DNA of 64,000 nucleotides from Prochilodus magdalenae (lineage: Eukaryota; Chordata; Actinopteri; Characiformes; Prochilodontidae): assembly GCA_024036415.1 (NCBI GenBank), contig JAMWET010005459.1, positions 1 to 64,000 of the forward strand, read 5' to 3'. Below, one piece after another: positions 33,031 through 45,272 of the stretch. Under the pieces are notes generated by a model, which saw only the letters and a program-made list of their open reading frames with translations, searched no databases and had not been told where the DNA came from. A program made the translations under genes and the position numbers. The first letter of the stretch is position 1. The number at the start of each line of letters is the position of its first letter.

Positions 33031-35433
33031 GGAATTGTGTAGTCAAACTATCCACCATAGTTTTCGCCATGTTTAGATGTACAGAGTCCAACCTGTCATA
33101 AATTTAATGTGAGCTCAGTTCATTATGTGCCTATTACAATGTAATACTTATGTAATTACATTGTATTAATTAACATGAAGCAAAATGACAGCAATTACTC
33201 TGCACATCTATGGGTTAATGAAATTAAGCAGGGAATTTCCGCACCCCATGCAAGTAACGTCATCCGCCAAGCCGCTCGAAGTGGATTCCAGTCAAGACCT
33301 CTCGGCTTCAAATGTGCCTTACGCCTGGTGAATGCTGCAGAATGCTAAACGGCACCACGGGGGACGAATGGGAAATGTTTATTTTGGGTTGTGGAGATGC
33401 AGCGGCACCCACTGATGCTCTTATCGCCGTTCTCCCATGGCGGAGGAGCGGGAAAGGGAAGCCATCTGGGCCCTTCCACTGCAAGACGGCATGTGGCATT
33501 TAAAATTAATCCGCCGTGGCGCTTAACATATCTGTCCATAAGCGATTGCCACTGTTTATTATTACTCGAGAGTTTATGCGCATCTGTGACGCAACGCTAT
33601 CCTTCATGCTCCAGCAGAAAGGCCGAACAGTTATTTTTATTAACGTGCTATGATGCGTGCCACTGCGGTTTCCTATAATTCAAGCAGATAATTAAGCAAA
33701 TTAGTCGCCCACTCTGTCAGACAGCCAGGCTCCGCTGTCGCTATAGCTTACTTGCGCTAATTGAGTAGCTAGCAGCTTCGTGACATTGGGATACTATAAT
33801 GCGTCATAAGCTGACGGCAGCAGCTTGTAGTGTTCAAGGCCTGGTAATGGACCCTTACAGTCAAACAGAAGTGTTGCAGTGGTCATTTATCATGCTGCCC
33901 CTTATATGTCATACAGTATAGGTCGTTCGTACCCCAAGGTCATCTGACCGCAAAGGATGCTGGGGGATGCAGTGTGGTATTCAGTCGTGCCTTGTTCGTC
34001 CAGTTGACCCTCCGTTCTTGGCCCGGCTCCTGCACCCCTCTGCACTCCTCCACAGGTCCCCTCCCCTCTCGAGTCCCGAACCCTGTGTTGGTCCCCGGGG
34101 CTAGTGTCTGTGAATTCAGCTCCGGCCTTCCAGCTCCACTCAGCTGTCACATCGCATCTCCTGCACGCCGACAGTGGACGGCAAGAGCGTGAAGCCCTTT
34201 CGTTTCCCATCTTCCCTTTCACCCGCCCACCCATCCTCAGACCAGGACGGGCATTGTCTAAACGCTGCCTTCGTCTGCTCCATCTCTCTCTCTCTCTCTC
34301 TCCTCTGTCTGTCTAGTTGTCTTTCTCCCTGTTCCTTCTTTTCCTGATTTTTCGCCTGAACTTTCTTACTTGAATTCTGAGTGATTTCTCTTTTTCAGTT
34401 TCTGTGGGCATTGAGTTTTAAGGCTTCAAGATGTGCAAGGCTTTATCGAAACCCCTTCATGAGTCCATCATTGTTATTAACATGCTACAAATGTCAGAGG
34501 CTTCATTGATAATGAATACCTGGAGGTTCATATAGTGCAAACGAACCTGAACCACAATGGTATTCATTGATATCAACTTGCCTAATAGGGCAAACCCCGG
34601 CCTACCGTACGCTGCACTGTGACGGTCACTTCAGACAAGAGCGTTGCGTGCAAGAAACGATGGAGGTTAACCAAAAAATCTGTCTGCAGGTAAAGTGGAG
34701 TTTGTTGAAGAGAACCCGGGAGAAACAAGAACAACAGAAAAAGTGAACTCTGCCAACCCTGAGGGAATAGACTCTAATGGAACCAGAAAATAGGGCAGAA
34801 TACAAAGGAGCATTGCAACAGGGGAGAACAAAAAGACTCACCGGTGGACAGACACACGATTCGAAAGAGCCTCTCTGCGACGGTGCACTGACGAGACCTG
34901 ACAAAGTGGACGAAAGGAGAGTGATTGAGGGAATAAAAAAAAGGAAACGGATACCAGAAGGGAGAGGCCTAAAAGCTCTTGTTGAGGCGCCACCGTTGCC
35001 ACTGGCACACTTAAGAGCCATCTCAAGCGTGCCTAAACCCGCCAGTCTAGCAGAGGGAGCCATCAGATGCTCATCTCTGTGTTGCCGAGGGCCAAAGGGT
35101 CAGTTGCGTCTTAATGCTTCTGAGCACAAAGAACTGTAAGTGAGCAGGAACCGAGGACACTCTGAGCAAGCATTGCTCTGGACTGTCACATGGTCAGGGA
35201 AGGCAAAGGGTCTACATAAAGGTCATCCATAGGCGGCTGTGCCTTGAGGGCTTGTATGATGTTTTTCTTGTTTGCAGTGGAGCAGGAGAGTGAATTCTGA
35301 GAGCATGGTGGTAATAAATACGTGTTTAATATCAGACTTCTGTTGATCAGTATGCTTGATGCCTCTGACGTCTGTTTTAGATTGGATAGAGTGGTCCAGA
35401 ATCAGATTTGTTTCCATAATCATCAGGGATAGC
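33031..35433. other. Mostly unique stretch, candidate regulatory DNA
   Basis: No gene is recognised. The block 33110-33750 has several AT-rich homeobox-like cores (GTAATTACATTGTATTAATT at about 33151; TTAATGAAATTAAGCAGGG at about 33213) in otherwise balanced sequence. A (CT)n run lies at about 34282-34306. Frames at 34626-35139 on both strands have no recognisable domain. No splice or start context supports an exon. Confidence 0.3.
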
Positions 35434-35435
35434 TA

Positions 35436-35611
35436 CACTTAATGGCCAAAAGTATGTGGACGCGCCCTCCTATTTACTGTGTTGAGGTGTTTTGGCCATA
35501 TTTATTGCTAACAGGTGTATAAAATCAAAGGAATAGCCATGCAATCTTTCTACACAAACACTGGCAGTAGAATGGGTCTTACTAAAGAGATTAGTGAATT
35601 TAAACAACATA
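35436..35611 (+). mobile_element. Tc1-like 5' end, family F copy 1 (interrupted)
   Basis: It begins after TA with CACTTAATGGCCAAAAGTAT, a well-known fish Tc1-like end. It continues through GCTAACAGGTGTATAAAATC into a transposase start (AGTAGAATGGGTCTTACTAA; 'MGLTKEISEFKQHIHII'). After 35611 it is cut off by family A copy 4. Confidence 0.75.
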
Positions 35612-35613
35612 TA

Positions 35614-36150
35614 CACATTATCAAAAGAACAGCTGCACCCAGAAGGAGGTGTGGGATTGCAGTGCTGTTGGGAGGTAAGATAAAGTTTACCAGGAACAAT
35701 AAATGATGATACATTTAGACTGATATGATCAATATTTATTGAGCTACACATACAGAAGTAATGTCAACATGCCAGACGTCTCACCACGGAGTTGTGGAGG
35801 TTCCTAATGGTGTGCTGTGATAATTCATCCCATGCAGCTTGAATATTCTCACCGAGTTCCTGGAGATTGTGTGATGGGGTGAAAGTGGAGTGACCAGGCC
35901 TTCTGGACATGTGTCAACAAAACATTCATCTTGGTTCTGATCACGGGGCCTCCACACACAGAGATGGTCATCTCCACCAAGACAATAGCAGGAATCATCA
36001 CTGAAGGTGACCCACTAACGTTCTGAGTCACTCCATGATGGTCTGGCACGACACCACTGCAGTCTGTGTGCATGTAGTCCTGTGTTGTGCAGCCGTCATT
36101 TTAAAACTCAGTCGCCTGATAATGATAATGTTGGTGTCCCTGACGTAGTC
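35614..36150 (-). mobile_element. Tc1-like relic, family A copy 4, inserted in family F
   Basis: The outer end (CACATTATC after TA at 35612-35613) follows the family F fragment directly. The inverted end carries GCACCCAGAAGG and GATTGCAGTGCTGTTGGGAG. Minus-strand peptide pieces include 'VLVEMTISVCGG' and 'HVQKAWSLH'. The inner and 5' parts are decayed. Confidence 0.7.
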
Positions 36151-36384
36151 TAAAAATTTGTTAGCAAGAGGCTAATGGTGGCTAATGGAAACACTTTCTT
36201 AAGGCTACCGTCTTATTTGAATTTTCTGTTCCAGCTTAAGCTGTGCAGCACATGCTGGTGCCAGAATGGAACGTCTGTTGTGTTTAAGGTGGAATAGAAA
36301 ATGCGTTGGCTCTAGACTGTAACTGCTGTTCTTAAGGTGGCAGAAAAATGTCTAATACACATGTTTTATCTGAAGCCTGTAACA

Positions 36385-37205
36385 GACATACTACATTTAC
36401 ATTTAAGGCATTTAGCAGACGCTCTTATCCAGAACGACCTCCAACCGTGCTTAGTGTTCCGTTGGATAATATTCCAGCTAGTAGAGGAAGTTTAGAGCCT
36501 AAAACTCACCACGAGCTCAGACACTGCCCGAACAGGGGGCCAGTGCTGGTACCTAGAGAAAGGTCATTATAAGTGCAATACAAAATGGTTATTAAATTGC
36601 CACACGATACACACAGTTTACACGTCTGCTAGAGCTCACTCACTTAGGTGCATTACGAAGAGATGGGTCTTCAGTCTGCGCTTGAAGACTGCGAGAGACT
36701 CCGCTGTTCTGACGCCCAGTGGGAGTTCATTCCACCATCTGGGCTCCAGGACAGAGAAGAGTCTGGACACTTGTCTTCCATGTGTCCTCAGGGGTGGTGG
36801 TTCGAGTCGAGCTGTACTTGAAGCTTGAAGGGCTCGAGGTACAGCTCGACTTTTCACCATTGCCATAAGGTAGGGAGGCGCTGGTCCATTCCTGGCTTTG
36901 TAGGCCAGCATCAGAGTTTTAAATCTGATGCGGGCAACAACAGGAAGCTGATGAAGGGAGCGCAGCAGTGGAGTGATGTGGGTGAACTGCGGAAGGTTGA
37001 AGATGAGACGAGCTGCAGCGTTCTGAACAAGTTGCAAGGGCCTGATGGCCCGCAGAGGAAGACCAGCCAGGAGCAAGTTGCAGTAGTCCAGCCTTGAAAT
37101 GACCAGAGACTGGACAAGCAGCTGGGTGGCTTCGTGAGAAAGGAAGGGTCGTATCCATACTACACACAGTTTACCTTGTATCAGGTTTACTGCTGTGGCA
37201 TTTCG
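36385..37205 (-). pseudogene. L2-type LINE, reverse transcriptase C-terminus and 3' tail
   Basis: The minus frame at 36636-37247 (203 codons) is the best coding-like frame in the window. It holds 'RPFLSHEATQLLVQSLVISR', 'LDYCNLLLAGLPLRAI', 'PLQLVQNAAARLIFNLPQ', 'LHQLPVVARIRFKTLMLAYK' and 'PRWWNELPLGVRTAESLAVF', the conserved C-terminal part of L2-clade ORF2, ending at a normal stop. Residues upstream of 'RPFLS' do not fit well, and the frame runs into the element at 37210, so the copy is 5' truncated. A 250-bp 3' UTR ends at about 36393 with the tail CTGGATAAGAGCGTCTGCTA plus AATGCC, shared with SINE family 1. Confidence 0.9.
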
Positions 37206-37209
37206 ATCG

Positions 37210-37377
37210 CAGGGGTGTCCGATCTCTAATGGCAGGAGTGGATGCATATATAGAACAGGAGCTTCTACTTGATTAAACCTCTCAGTCTTTTAAGAGATGC
37301 TCATGTGATCTCCTGCTATGTTGGAATGAAAACCTGCAGACACTCTGGCCCTTTGCAGAAGAGATTGGACACCCTTG
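37210..37377. mobile_element. Short hAT-like MITE, 168 bp
   Basis: Its ends are near-perfect inverted repeats: CAGGGGTGTCCGATCT at the left and AGATTGGACACCCTTG at the right. The CAGGGGTG-type end fits hAT-like elements. The flanks TTCGATCG and CTCTAGGG do not match, so no 8-bp target duplication remains. It adjoins the truncated end of the LINE. Confidence 0.65.
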
Positions 37378-37379
37378 CT

Positions 37380-37470
37380 CTAGGGATTGCCAGGAGCTTG
37401 CTCTAGTGTTCCAGGTGGTTGCTTGGCTATTGGTAGGTGCTTTCTGTGGCATTCTTTATGGGGTGTTAGG
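37380..37470 (+). repeat. Short GTTGCT-type degenerate repeat
   Basis: It contains CAGGTGGTTGCTTGGCTATT and TGGGGTGTTAGGGTGTTCCT, related to the 39590-39850 array. Confidence 0.4.
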
Positions 37471-37589
37471 GTGTTCCTAGAGTACTTTTGTCAGGATGAA
37501 AAAGGTACACCTTACCTCTGTTCATCATCTACCATGTGTGGGGGTTGCTGGAGCCTTTCTCAGAGCTCCCTAGGAGAAAGGCATGTGAC

Positions 37590-37840
37590 TCATCAAAAAA
37601 CACCCTGGACAGGTCGCCAGTCCATCACAGTCTGGCACATAGACATACACATTCACTCTGACACTCACACATAGGGGTATTTGAGCATCTCCGACTCCGA
37701 CGGTGGCTGCATGGCTTTAGTCCAGAGCATCTGGACTAGACCCATGGAGAACATGCGAACTCTACAACCAGCTGGGGAACTGAGCCCAGACTCTTTTTGC
37801 TGCGAGGTGACAGTGCTTCTCACTGTGCCCTACAATGTTT
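37590..37840 (-). mobile_element. tRNA-derived SINE, family 3 (minus)
   Basis: On minus it reads like a tRNA head (GGCACAGTGAGAAGCACTGT, CACCTCGCAGC, with a weak B box GGGCTCAGTTCCCC), then GTTCGCATGTTCTCC, then GTGATGGACTGGCGACCTGT. I recognise this pattern as a common fish SINE. It is diverged and inactive. Confidence 0.7.
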
Positions 37841-39589
37841 ACATACTATGTCAAAGTCTTTATTGGTAAACAAAAAGTGAGGATGAATTTCGATCATTTA
37901 ATTGATCTTACTTACAGGCTCCTTTAATAGGAGAGTACTGGCGTTTATTAGACAGTAAAAGAGCCAAAGCAGTTGAACTAATCCTACCCTTGTTTTTCCC
38001 CATGACTCCAGAGATTCATAGTTCACCCAGGCTAATAAAGTTTATTCGCATCCCTTTCCGACAACAGGATGTAGAGCTCTGTTTAAACAATGCTGCTCTC
38101 AGAGCAGAGGCCTTTACTGCGACGAACACGGCACAGCGAGCGCTAAACCAATGGGACGTGAACGACATTGCTGTCATAATTTACATAAGCTTTGCTCTGG
38201 CTCTCTTTCCCCCCAGGCTTATTTGTCACATAAAAATTATCGCACCGATAACGTCACATTTCTCTTCCGGAGTTGTCCGCGCAGATACGTCCCAAATCCC
38301 ACATAGACGCAGGGGTGCTGGCGGGCCTGGATTGCGTCTGCTCTGTGGGGTTTATCTCCGATGAAAAGCCATTCCTGAACCTCCATCTGCCTTTGTGTCG
38401 GGAGAGAATGCCCCACTTACGGAATGAAGTCAGCCCCCGTAGCAAACACAACACCGAGCGTTGTTTGTCTCGGAGTCTGCCGGAGAAACCTCGCTGTCTA
38501 AGAGGTGGATTGATTTGTGGAAAGGCCAGTCACACGTCAATAAGCCCAAAGCCCATCAAAACAGCTCCTCCGAAAAAAACTCAAGTGACCACCTTCTGAC
38601 TTGATATTGAACTCTGCAAAGACAGACTGAAAGAGAAGGAGGGGGAAGAAAAAAGAAAGGTAAACACAAGATGTCAGTTCTTCAATTTCACGCAAGACTG
38701 AGTAGCATCATTGCAGTATATCCTAATAATAAAGAGAGTGGCGCCATGCATCGTAATTACCTCTGCACAGGCTTGCCGCTAAGCTCCTAGCCTAGCTGAC
38801 CTGCTCCTCCAGGAGTCTGGGCATTCCCCTGGGCACTGAGATCTTTCAGCTGTCAGTGCATGTGTGAGTTTCAGGTGCGTACGCACCACCTCGCAGGTTG
38901 CACAGCTTGGCAGAAGGGCACCACAAAGTTTGTCCCCGCAGTTCAACCCTGCTAGCCTTAGCGCTGCCTGTATCGACTGCCACGTCCATCAAAGCCCTTG
39001 GCCGAGCTCTCTAGGGTCCCCTTTGCAGTCAACGGCGGCCAAGAAGAAGCAGGCCTGAGCCAAGGACACCTGTCACGCTAGCAGGTCTCCCGTCTCCGGC
39101 CTGATCAATATGGATCTGGTGGATGACGCACACATGGCGCGATTAACCTCGCAAACTCGCCATGCTCACACTTACTAAGGCAAGCAAGAAAATTCCCTTG
39201 CATCAGCAGGAGCTCTGTCAGGCCATGGTAGCCATTAGCTTTTTGATTGTGTTACTAGTCTTAAGCATGATTGATGCAATGGCAAGGGAATAGCGATGCT
39301 TCTTCTGGATCCATGAGGGAGGAGACATAAATCAATCCTGCTACCACATTTAGACATTTCGTTAGTTGAGATCTCAAACCTGGAGAGCATGGACACGAAT
39401 AGTGATTGTGGCAGCTGGAAACAGGCAGTGACGTGACCAGTCGAGTTTCAGATGGGGGAGCCCCAGAGGGGGCCACTTTAAAAAGTCTCTGTAGCGTTGA
39501 AGGAATACCAAATATTATAGGGTTTATAGCTAAAGCATTTCTAAACTCAAAAAGTACAACTCCTGATGAAACTGTGGAGTGACCACACA
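37841..39589. other. Unique stretch, candidate conserved non-coding DNA
   Basis: The block at about 37990-38580 is free of repeats and balanced in composition (GACATTGCTGTCATAATTTA at about 38165). It has an open plus frame (37990-38364, 124 codons) and others with no recognisable domain, so I do not call a gene. The minus frame 39261-39590 is also unassigned. Confidence 0.3.
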
Positions 39590-39850
39590 CTGTTCTCCGG
39601 TGGTACTAGGCGTTACTAGGTTTCTGTGTTATATTAGCTGGTTGTTAGGTGATTGTTTGGTTGCTGATGTTACTAGGGTGTTACTAAAGAGACGATAGGG
39701 TATCAAAGGTGGTCGATGGTGTTTAATGTGCTATGTAGTTGCTTAGTATCTTAATTGGTGTGGTTTTCTTTGGTGCGTATGATGTTCCAGGTGGTTGCTA
39801 GACTATTGATAGGTGGTTGCACTGGCATTCTAGATTGTTGCTAGCAAGGT
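39590..39850 (+). repeat. Degenerate GTTGCTAGG-type minisatellite
   Basis: Recurring units such as GTTACTAGG, GGTTGTTAGGTG and GGTTGCTAGACTATTG occur about every 20-25 bp. Related but inverted sequence lies at 32740-33030. Confidence 0.6.
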
Positions 39851-40611
39851 GTGAAATACTGTGTGCTGGGTGGGGGTCCTGGACCCCCTGAATGTCTCAA
39901 AATAGATATGTTTAGGGTCCCTGAAAATAAACATAGTAATTTTGGCATTATGGCGTCTGTTAGGAACAAATACACTCTTAAACACAAAGGCCATTGTCTA
40001 ACCTGCTTCTCCCACAGTTGTCATGCTTCTGTCTTTGGTTTTCCTAACTATGAGGGATGCAGAACTTGTGTGCCCCACAATTATTTTTTTTATAGCCTAG
40101 CGACTGTAACTATGCCCAGGTAACTTTGAAACTGACGACTCCACGGCATATCTGCAAGCCTGAAAAGGTCTCAAGGGTTTAGTGGAAAGACTGATTTGCT
40201 ACTTGTTGCTTAAATTGAAGACAGAAGATATTTGTGAAGGTGTGGAAGATCACAATTACACAGAACACAGCATGTTGGAAGATGATATACTGGTGATACA
40301 GCCAGTGAGTTAGCAGCCAGCGACACTGGAAAAGCCAGCCCTGATTACCAGGACAGAGTTGATTGCTAGGGCTTTGCTGCTTGTATCCTGATGAAAGACT
40401 AATATTGCTTTAGGGCTCTGCCTTCATTTCTGTGAGGGATCTGACTTTGAATGGCTGCGTCACAGAAACTGTCTGGCTGTATTGAGGATCGTCCACATGG
40501 TTATCTGCAAGTGACCAGATCGGATTTATGGGTCCAGAGTTTGCCAACCCATCTGGATTGGTTGTTGTGGTGATGATACTGGTGTCAGCAACTACATAGC
40601 TTTTAGTGTTG
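39851..40611. other. Unassigned stretch
   Basis: No gene is recognised. The part near 40098-40180 (TAACTATGCCCAGG) loosely matches 44608-44690, which may mark a small old repeat. The 90-codon frame at 39851-40123 has no domain. Confidence 0.35.
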
Positions 40612-41060
40612 TACAGAAACTCGGTAAAAGTAATCAGTTACTGTACTTAAGTAGTCTTGAGTAGAATTTCCATTCTGGGGGTCATTTTACCTAACTCCAC
40701 TACATTTCAAGTCTCATATCTTATTGTTTCAAGCTTGTTTTGACCTGTTGAGCTTGGTTCTAGCTAATAGAAAATATTGTCCTTCAATGTTCTGTGATTA
40801 CAATCATTTGAATATACATCAGTGTCAGACCAATGAATGATCTCCTATTAAAGACTGGTGGACTGAGAGACACGATAACAGGACATTAGAGCCGTAACAT
40901 ATCATGCTACTGTTACTCTCCATACTTAAGCAGATTTAAGGTAGTAGAAGGTAAATACTTTAGTACTGTTACTACAGTGGAGGTCTTAAGGGAGAAACTT
41001 CTACTGACACTGAAAGAATGTTTTACCTTGGGGATCTCTACCTTAACATGGTTTGTATAG
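40612..41060. mobile_element. Interspersed repeat, family D copy 2
   Basis: It matches 13969-14440 over GGGGGTCATT, TTGACCTGTTG, GGTTCTAGCTAAT, CAGGACATTAGAGCC and TGTTACTCTCCATAC, up to CTTCTACTGACACTG. Both edges carry TACTTAAGTA- and TACTTTAGTACT-type sequence. It is non-coding. Confidence 0.65.
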
Positions 41061-42635
41061 TCATAGCTACCACTGATAGCTATGCTGGTAATGCAGAGAT
41101 GGAGGTGCGTCATCTTACTTTCCAAACAATGGCAAATTGATCTCTTCATATTGCATATGAGAAGGAATTCTGTGGCATCAGCAGAAATATTTGGCATTCT
41201 TACCGAATTCCAGCATGTGCATTACGTCGTAGTGATGCAAAAGACACTTTGAACTCCAGCTCAAGAGGCCAGAGCATCCAAAAGTAAATGTATATGGAAA
41301 ATGTATATAGTAAATGTATATGGTTTTTTTGCTGACCAGACTGTCAAAAATTAATCTGGACACAGTGTTTGTGCTAACAGACTGAACAAGGCCTAGGTCA
41401 AAAAAAAAAGAGCACACACATAACAGTCAGACTAAACATTCCTGGAAGGCAGTAGAGATGTCAGAATGTCAGTCCAATTTCACTGACTACAAGTTTTAGT
41501 AGGAGGGGGGGTTCCAGGGTAGCACAGCCCCACCTCATATACCCCATATACACCTTACCCTGCCTCCGCCAAGTCTGGGAACTACACTTCCCATGATTCC
41601 CTGCTCCTTGACTACAACGCCACGAGTGCTATCTCTATCAATCAGGAGTAACTTCCCCATCCTACATCACCAGAGTTTTTCATTAACCCCACCTGTCTTC
41701 CATTTACTTGTTGTGTATAATTACCTGGCCTTGTTAACAACACGTCATGAAGTATTGCCGACCCTAGTGTTGCCTACTGAGCGTTCTACCTTTAGCTATG
41801 TGTATTTTCGTGTATGACCCTCTTCTGCCCTTTGGTTGTCGTCTATCCTCTTGTTGTTACTGTCCTTGTTATGAGCCCAGCCTGTATGTGGATTTACGTC
41901 TCGTCTCATATATATATTATATGTATGTGTCACACAGTATCGCATAAGTTAGCAATAGCAGAAAACAACAATCGCTCTTATAGCAACTATCCGGACCGGA
42001 CAGCGACTTCACTTCGCAACTTTCAGCACTGGCTGGCATGCGCCTGAAGTGGCTGATGTCCCTAAAAAGAACAGTGAGAGAACAGTGAGAAAGATGTAAA
42101 GCGAAAAAGCTGGATAAAAAACCAAAACACACAAAGAGCTGGGTTCATTTGCGTCGAGGAGAACCCAATCCCTGCGTCAGGTCTGTTTTGGATCTCTGTC
42201 TCACTGGAGCGAAAGGCTAAGTGACATCTCGCCTCATGTCTACTGCATGGCCTGTGTGATTCACACAATGGTGTTACATAAGCAGTGCTGGCAGATAACC
42301 CCCTCGTTCACTGAGCAATTCGGCAGCCAAGGGCCAGCGCGGAAAACACGTAGCCTTTGATAAAAAGCCCACAAGCGCAAGTCCCTCGGTCGCTTTGTTC
42401 TTTTCATGTTTAGCTGCAAGCTTTAGCCGCAAGTGTCCGTGTAGCTCAACCCAGAAGCTGGCTGGTAATGATTGTGCGAAATTTCTTGCTGGCTTCTGAG
42501 GCGGTTTTGTGCAGTGGCCTTTCTGTAAATAACCTTCTGAATTGGTCATTTGATTTTCAGCTACTTTGTACAGACGGGATAGATAGAAGTTTTTGTCGTT
42601 TAAACTATTCTAGTAAAAAAAAGTCATTGCATGTT
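41061..42635. other. Unassigned stretch
   Basis: No gene or named repeat is recognised. It includes a short TATA-rich run near 41908 and several short frames without domains (41593-42549). Confidence 0.35.
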
Positions 42636-43015
42636 TAAGGTGGCAGTAACTTCTGGTTTCTACAGATGGCCCTGCACAAGGAGTTATAGATTGAGAAGAG
42701 GTGCTACAGTGCAGGGAATGTCTCATTCCATGTGTGGAAACGGCTCCAGAGCAGATGTTAATGATTGGCTAAAAGGAGTGACTGCATGTGGGCGTGGCCA
42801 AAGACCATAGTGTGATGGAAGTAGCTGAATCTGCAGGTGTATGGAAGCGTGCGGTCATACGGGTCTACCAGCAGTGGCTAAAATCCCAGTCTACAGGGAA
42901 TTCTCCTCAGAATTGTGCCAGGGAAGACATCCACCAAATCTTTGATGCAAGAGTGTCTGAACACTGATGTGGCCTACATCCAGAAACTTCACACATCACA
43001 GATGTTATTGGTGCT
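42636..43015 (+). mobile_element. Tc1-like short element, family B copy 2
   Basis: It matches 59172 and 62455 from TTAAGGTGGCAGTAACTTC through GAGAAGAGGTGCTACAGTGC and the helix-turn-helix segment (GTAGCTGAATCTGCAGGTGT). It stops within the C-terminal region (CAAGAGTGTCTGAACACTGA). It then runs into sequence (GTACCTGACTGACCT near 43104) also seen beside family A copy 1. Confidence 0.65.
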
Positions 43016-43299
43016 CCCGAAGGTATTGTACTCTGTTATGTATGTTTCAGTCACAGATTTTGCTCGACTGCACATGTGACATAAGCAAGGATGGGCCTTG
43101 TCGCTGTACCTGACTGACCTAATAGACAGGACTGCTTGAACCAGATGCTCACTGTATCTGCAAAGCTAGAGCCTGACCTGTTTCTCACTAAGAACCTGCT
43201 GTACATGTGGAGATGCTGATTTAAGAAGAAACTGGGGTTTATATTTCCAGAGCTGTATATATATATGAATATATATATGTATATGTATGTCCATTTTGA

Positions 43300-43430
43300 C
43301 TTTTATGCATCATTTGAAAACAGCAGCTGCTGTTTTCACTGTGGGAGAATTGCATGATGAATGGACCAACAGATAAGGCCCAAAAGTGCTTGGAAAGATG
43401 TCTGGTTCCATTGACTTACATTAAAATTGA
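43300..43430 (+). repeat. Interspersed repeat, family E copy 3
   Basis: It shares CTTTTATGCATCATTTGA, ATGAATGGACCAACAG and TCTGGTTCCATTGACTTACA with the 18218 copy. It follows a short (TA)n run at 43255-43290. Confidence 0.7.
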
Positions 43431-44826
43431 TCAAATTTATAATTCAAAAGAACAGTCAAAAGAACTATATTAGTTTAAATCAATGTACAGTTTTCATTTG
43501 GCTCTTGGCTCATAGTGGGGGCCCTAGGCAGCTGCCTACCACCTTTGCCTAGTGCAAAGACCTCCTTTGCCTATAAGTGTTAGTCTAGCCTACCATGCTA
43601 GGTCTGCATCTGGGAGTTGACTCCAGCCAGTGCTGCAGTTATTGACAATTTATTTGGAGGATTTGTCGGCCAATGGCAGATTTTAGGGATTCTTCTGCCG
43701 TTTCTGCTCGTGTAAGCCAGAGCAAGGGAGATGAAGCATTAAAAAAGGCAAACATGTCAGTGGCACTGCTCCAGGGAAAAACCAGGGCCCTATAAATAAT
43801 TCAAGGGCACGCAAACACAGAAAGACAGGTTGTCAGTTACCAGATTTTTTTTCCCGCTCTCTCTTCTCGTCGGGAGGTTCTGCAAAAGGAAACAAAAGAC
43901 GAGGCTCCTCTGTTTTTGGCTCTTGTGCCGCCGGAGCTTGCTCAGACTGTCGGTGGCAGACGAAGGTCGTTAATAACTGTCTGGACACCCTCCCTAGACG
44001 TATGGCACTTTGGGAGGACAGTCAAACAGAGGAGCGAGTACCTTTCATATCGCATCTCCTCAGAGCTTTTGACACCTCGTGGAGGCTCCGATGAGCACAT
44101 GCTTGGGGTTCCTGTCGGTTCTGACGGGCATAGGGGGATCTGCTTCTTTTCTTTCCACACCTATACTAAGAAACGTGAGTAGGCTTTTAGCGATCCACCT
44201 CGCCACCTCTTCACTTGGGACCAACACAAAGTAAATACCGGGCCGACTTGAGAAGGGTAATCGGTTGGAAAGGATCCGTAGGGTCATGATACTAAGCTAG
44301 AACAAGACTTCTTGGAAAAACCCAACTGTGTAGTTAGGGATTAGAGGAGACCTGAGGCCAGTGAGGGATGTGCAGATGAGGGCCTGCTTATATTTTGGTT
44401 TCATATGTACTGTATAAAAAAGGCTCTCATATAAAACCAAATGTCTCCCACAAGGTCTGATATACAGGGCGTCCACAAATTCAGGGAATGCTTTAAAAAC
44501 AGTTTTGTCTTTGGTATTCTTGGCCAACTAGAGATGTATGCAGCAGTGCTCTGCCCCAGTGTGACGCGGGAGCGGACTGGTTCACCCAGTTGATCATTTA
44601 GTGTCTAGCAAAAGTAACTATGCCCAGGACACCTGAAAAACTTAGAACATACTGTAGCATATTTGTAAAATCTGAAAGCATAAGTTATTTCTCATTTCCC
44701 AAATTTATAATACCTCAATTAACGACTTCCGACTGCAATGACAAATTAGGCAGAAGTTCATATCCAGTTTCCCAGGACACAACGATATCACAAATAGATA
44801 AAATCAGACAGATTTCTGTTTCTAAG
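43431..44826. other. Unassigned stretch
   Basis: No gene is recognised. Overlapping frames on both strands at 43916-44287 have no domain or splice context. Confidence 0.35.
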
Positions 44827-44935
44827 ATAAGATAATCCTTTATTAATCCCACGGTGGGGAAATTTCCACTTTGGTTTGAGGCCACAAGCTTTTTCTACAG
44901 TAACAATGTAAAAGACTATAAGACAAGGTTGGTTC
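44827..44935 (-). mobile_element. LINE 3' tail fragment (minus)
   Basis: It begins AAGATAAGATAATCCTTTAT, then TAATCCCACGGTGGGGAAAT. On minus this reads as a LINE or SINE 3' tail (ATTTCCCCACCGTGGGATTA with a short terminal repeat). Confidence 0.55.
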
Positions 44936-44992
44936 TAAGCCCAATTTCTCCAATCGAATTGCTAAGCTAGCTGATCAAGTTTTTTTTCTTTT

Positions 44993-45272
44993 CAAGATTT
45001 CAATCCCTTGTTGATCCCACAGTGGGGAAATTTAGTCTACGCATTTAACCCATCCGTGAAGTGAAACACCCACTAGTGAACACACTAGGGGGCAGTGAGC
45101 ACACTTACCCGGAGCGGTGGGCAGCCCTATCCACGGCGCCCGGGGAGCAGTTGTGGGTTGGGTGCCTTGCTCAAGGGCACCTCAGTCATTACTGTAGGCT
45201 TAGAGAATCGAACCGGCAACCTTCCGGTCACAAGGCTGGTTCCCTAACCTCCAGCCCACGACTGCTCAACAA
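44993..45272 (-). mobile_element. tRNA-derived SINE, family 2 copy 1 (minus)
   Basis: On minus the head at about 45270 reads GGCTGGAGGTTAGGGAACCA, with a B box GGTTGCCGGTTCGATTC (45204-45220). A body follows (GGGCAAGTGTGCTCACTGCC-type, CCCCTAGTGTGTTCACTAGT), and it ends in a LINE-like tail (AAATTTCCCCACTGTGGGAT). It is non-coding; frames here are incidental. Confidence 0.8.

Noticed and set aside
34626..35139. Overlapping 145- and 120-codon frames on both strands
   Set aside because: No domain, and both strands are open at the same place, which suggests composition and not coding.
37990..38364. 124-codon plus frame as a gene
   Set aside because: It has no recognisable domain and lies in a repeat-free block that looks non-coding; overlapping frames on minus are also open.
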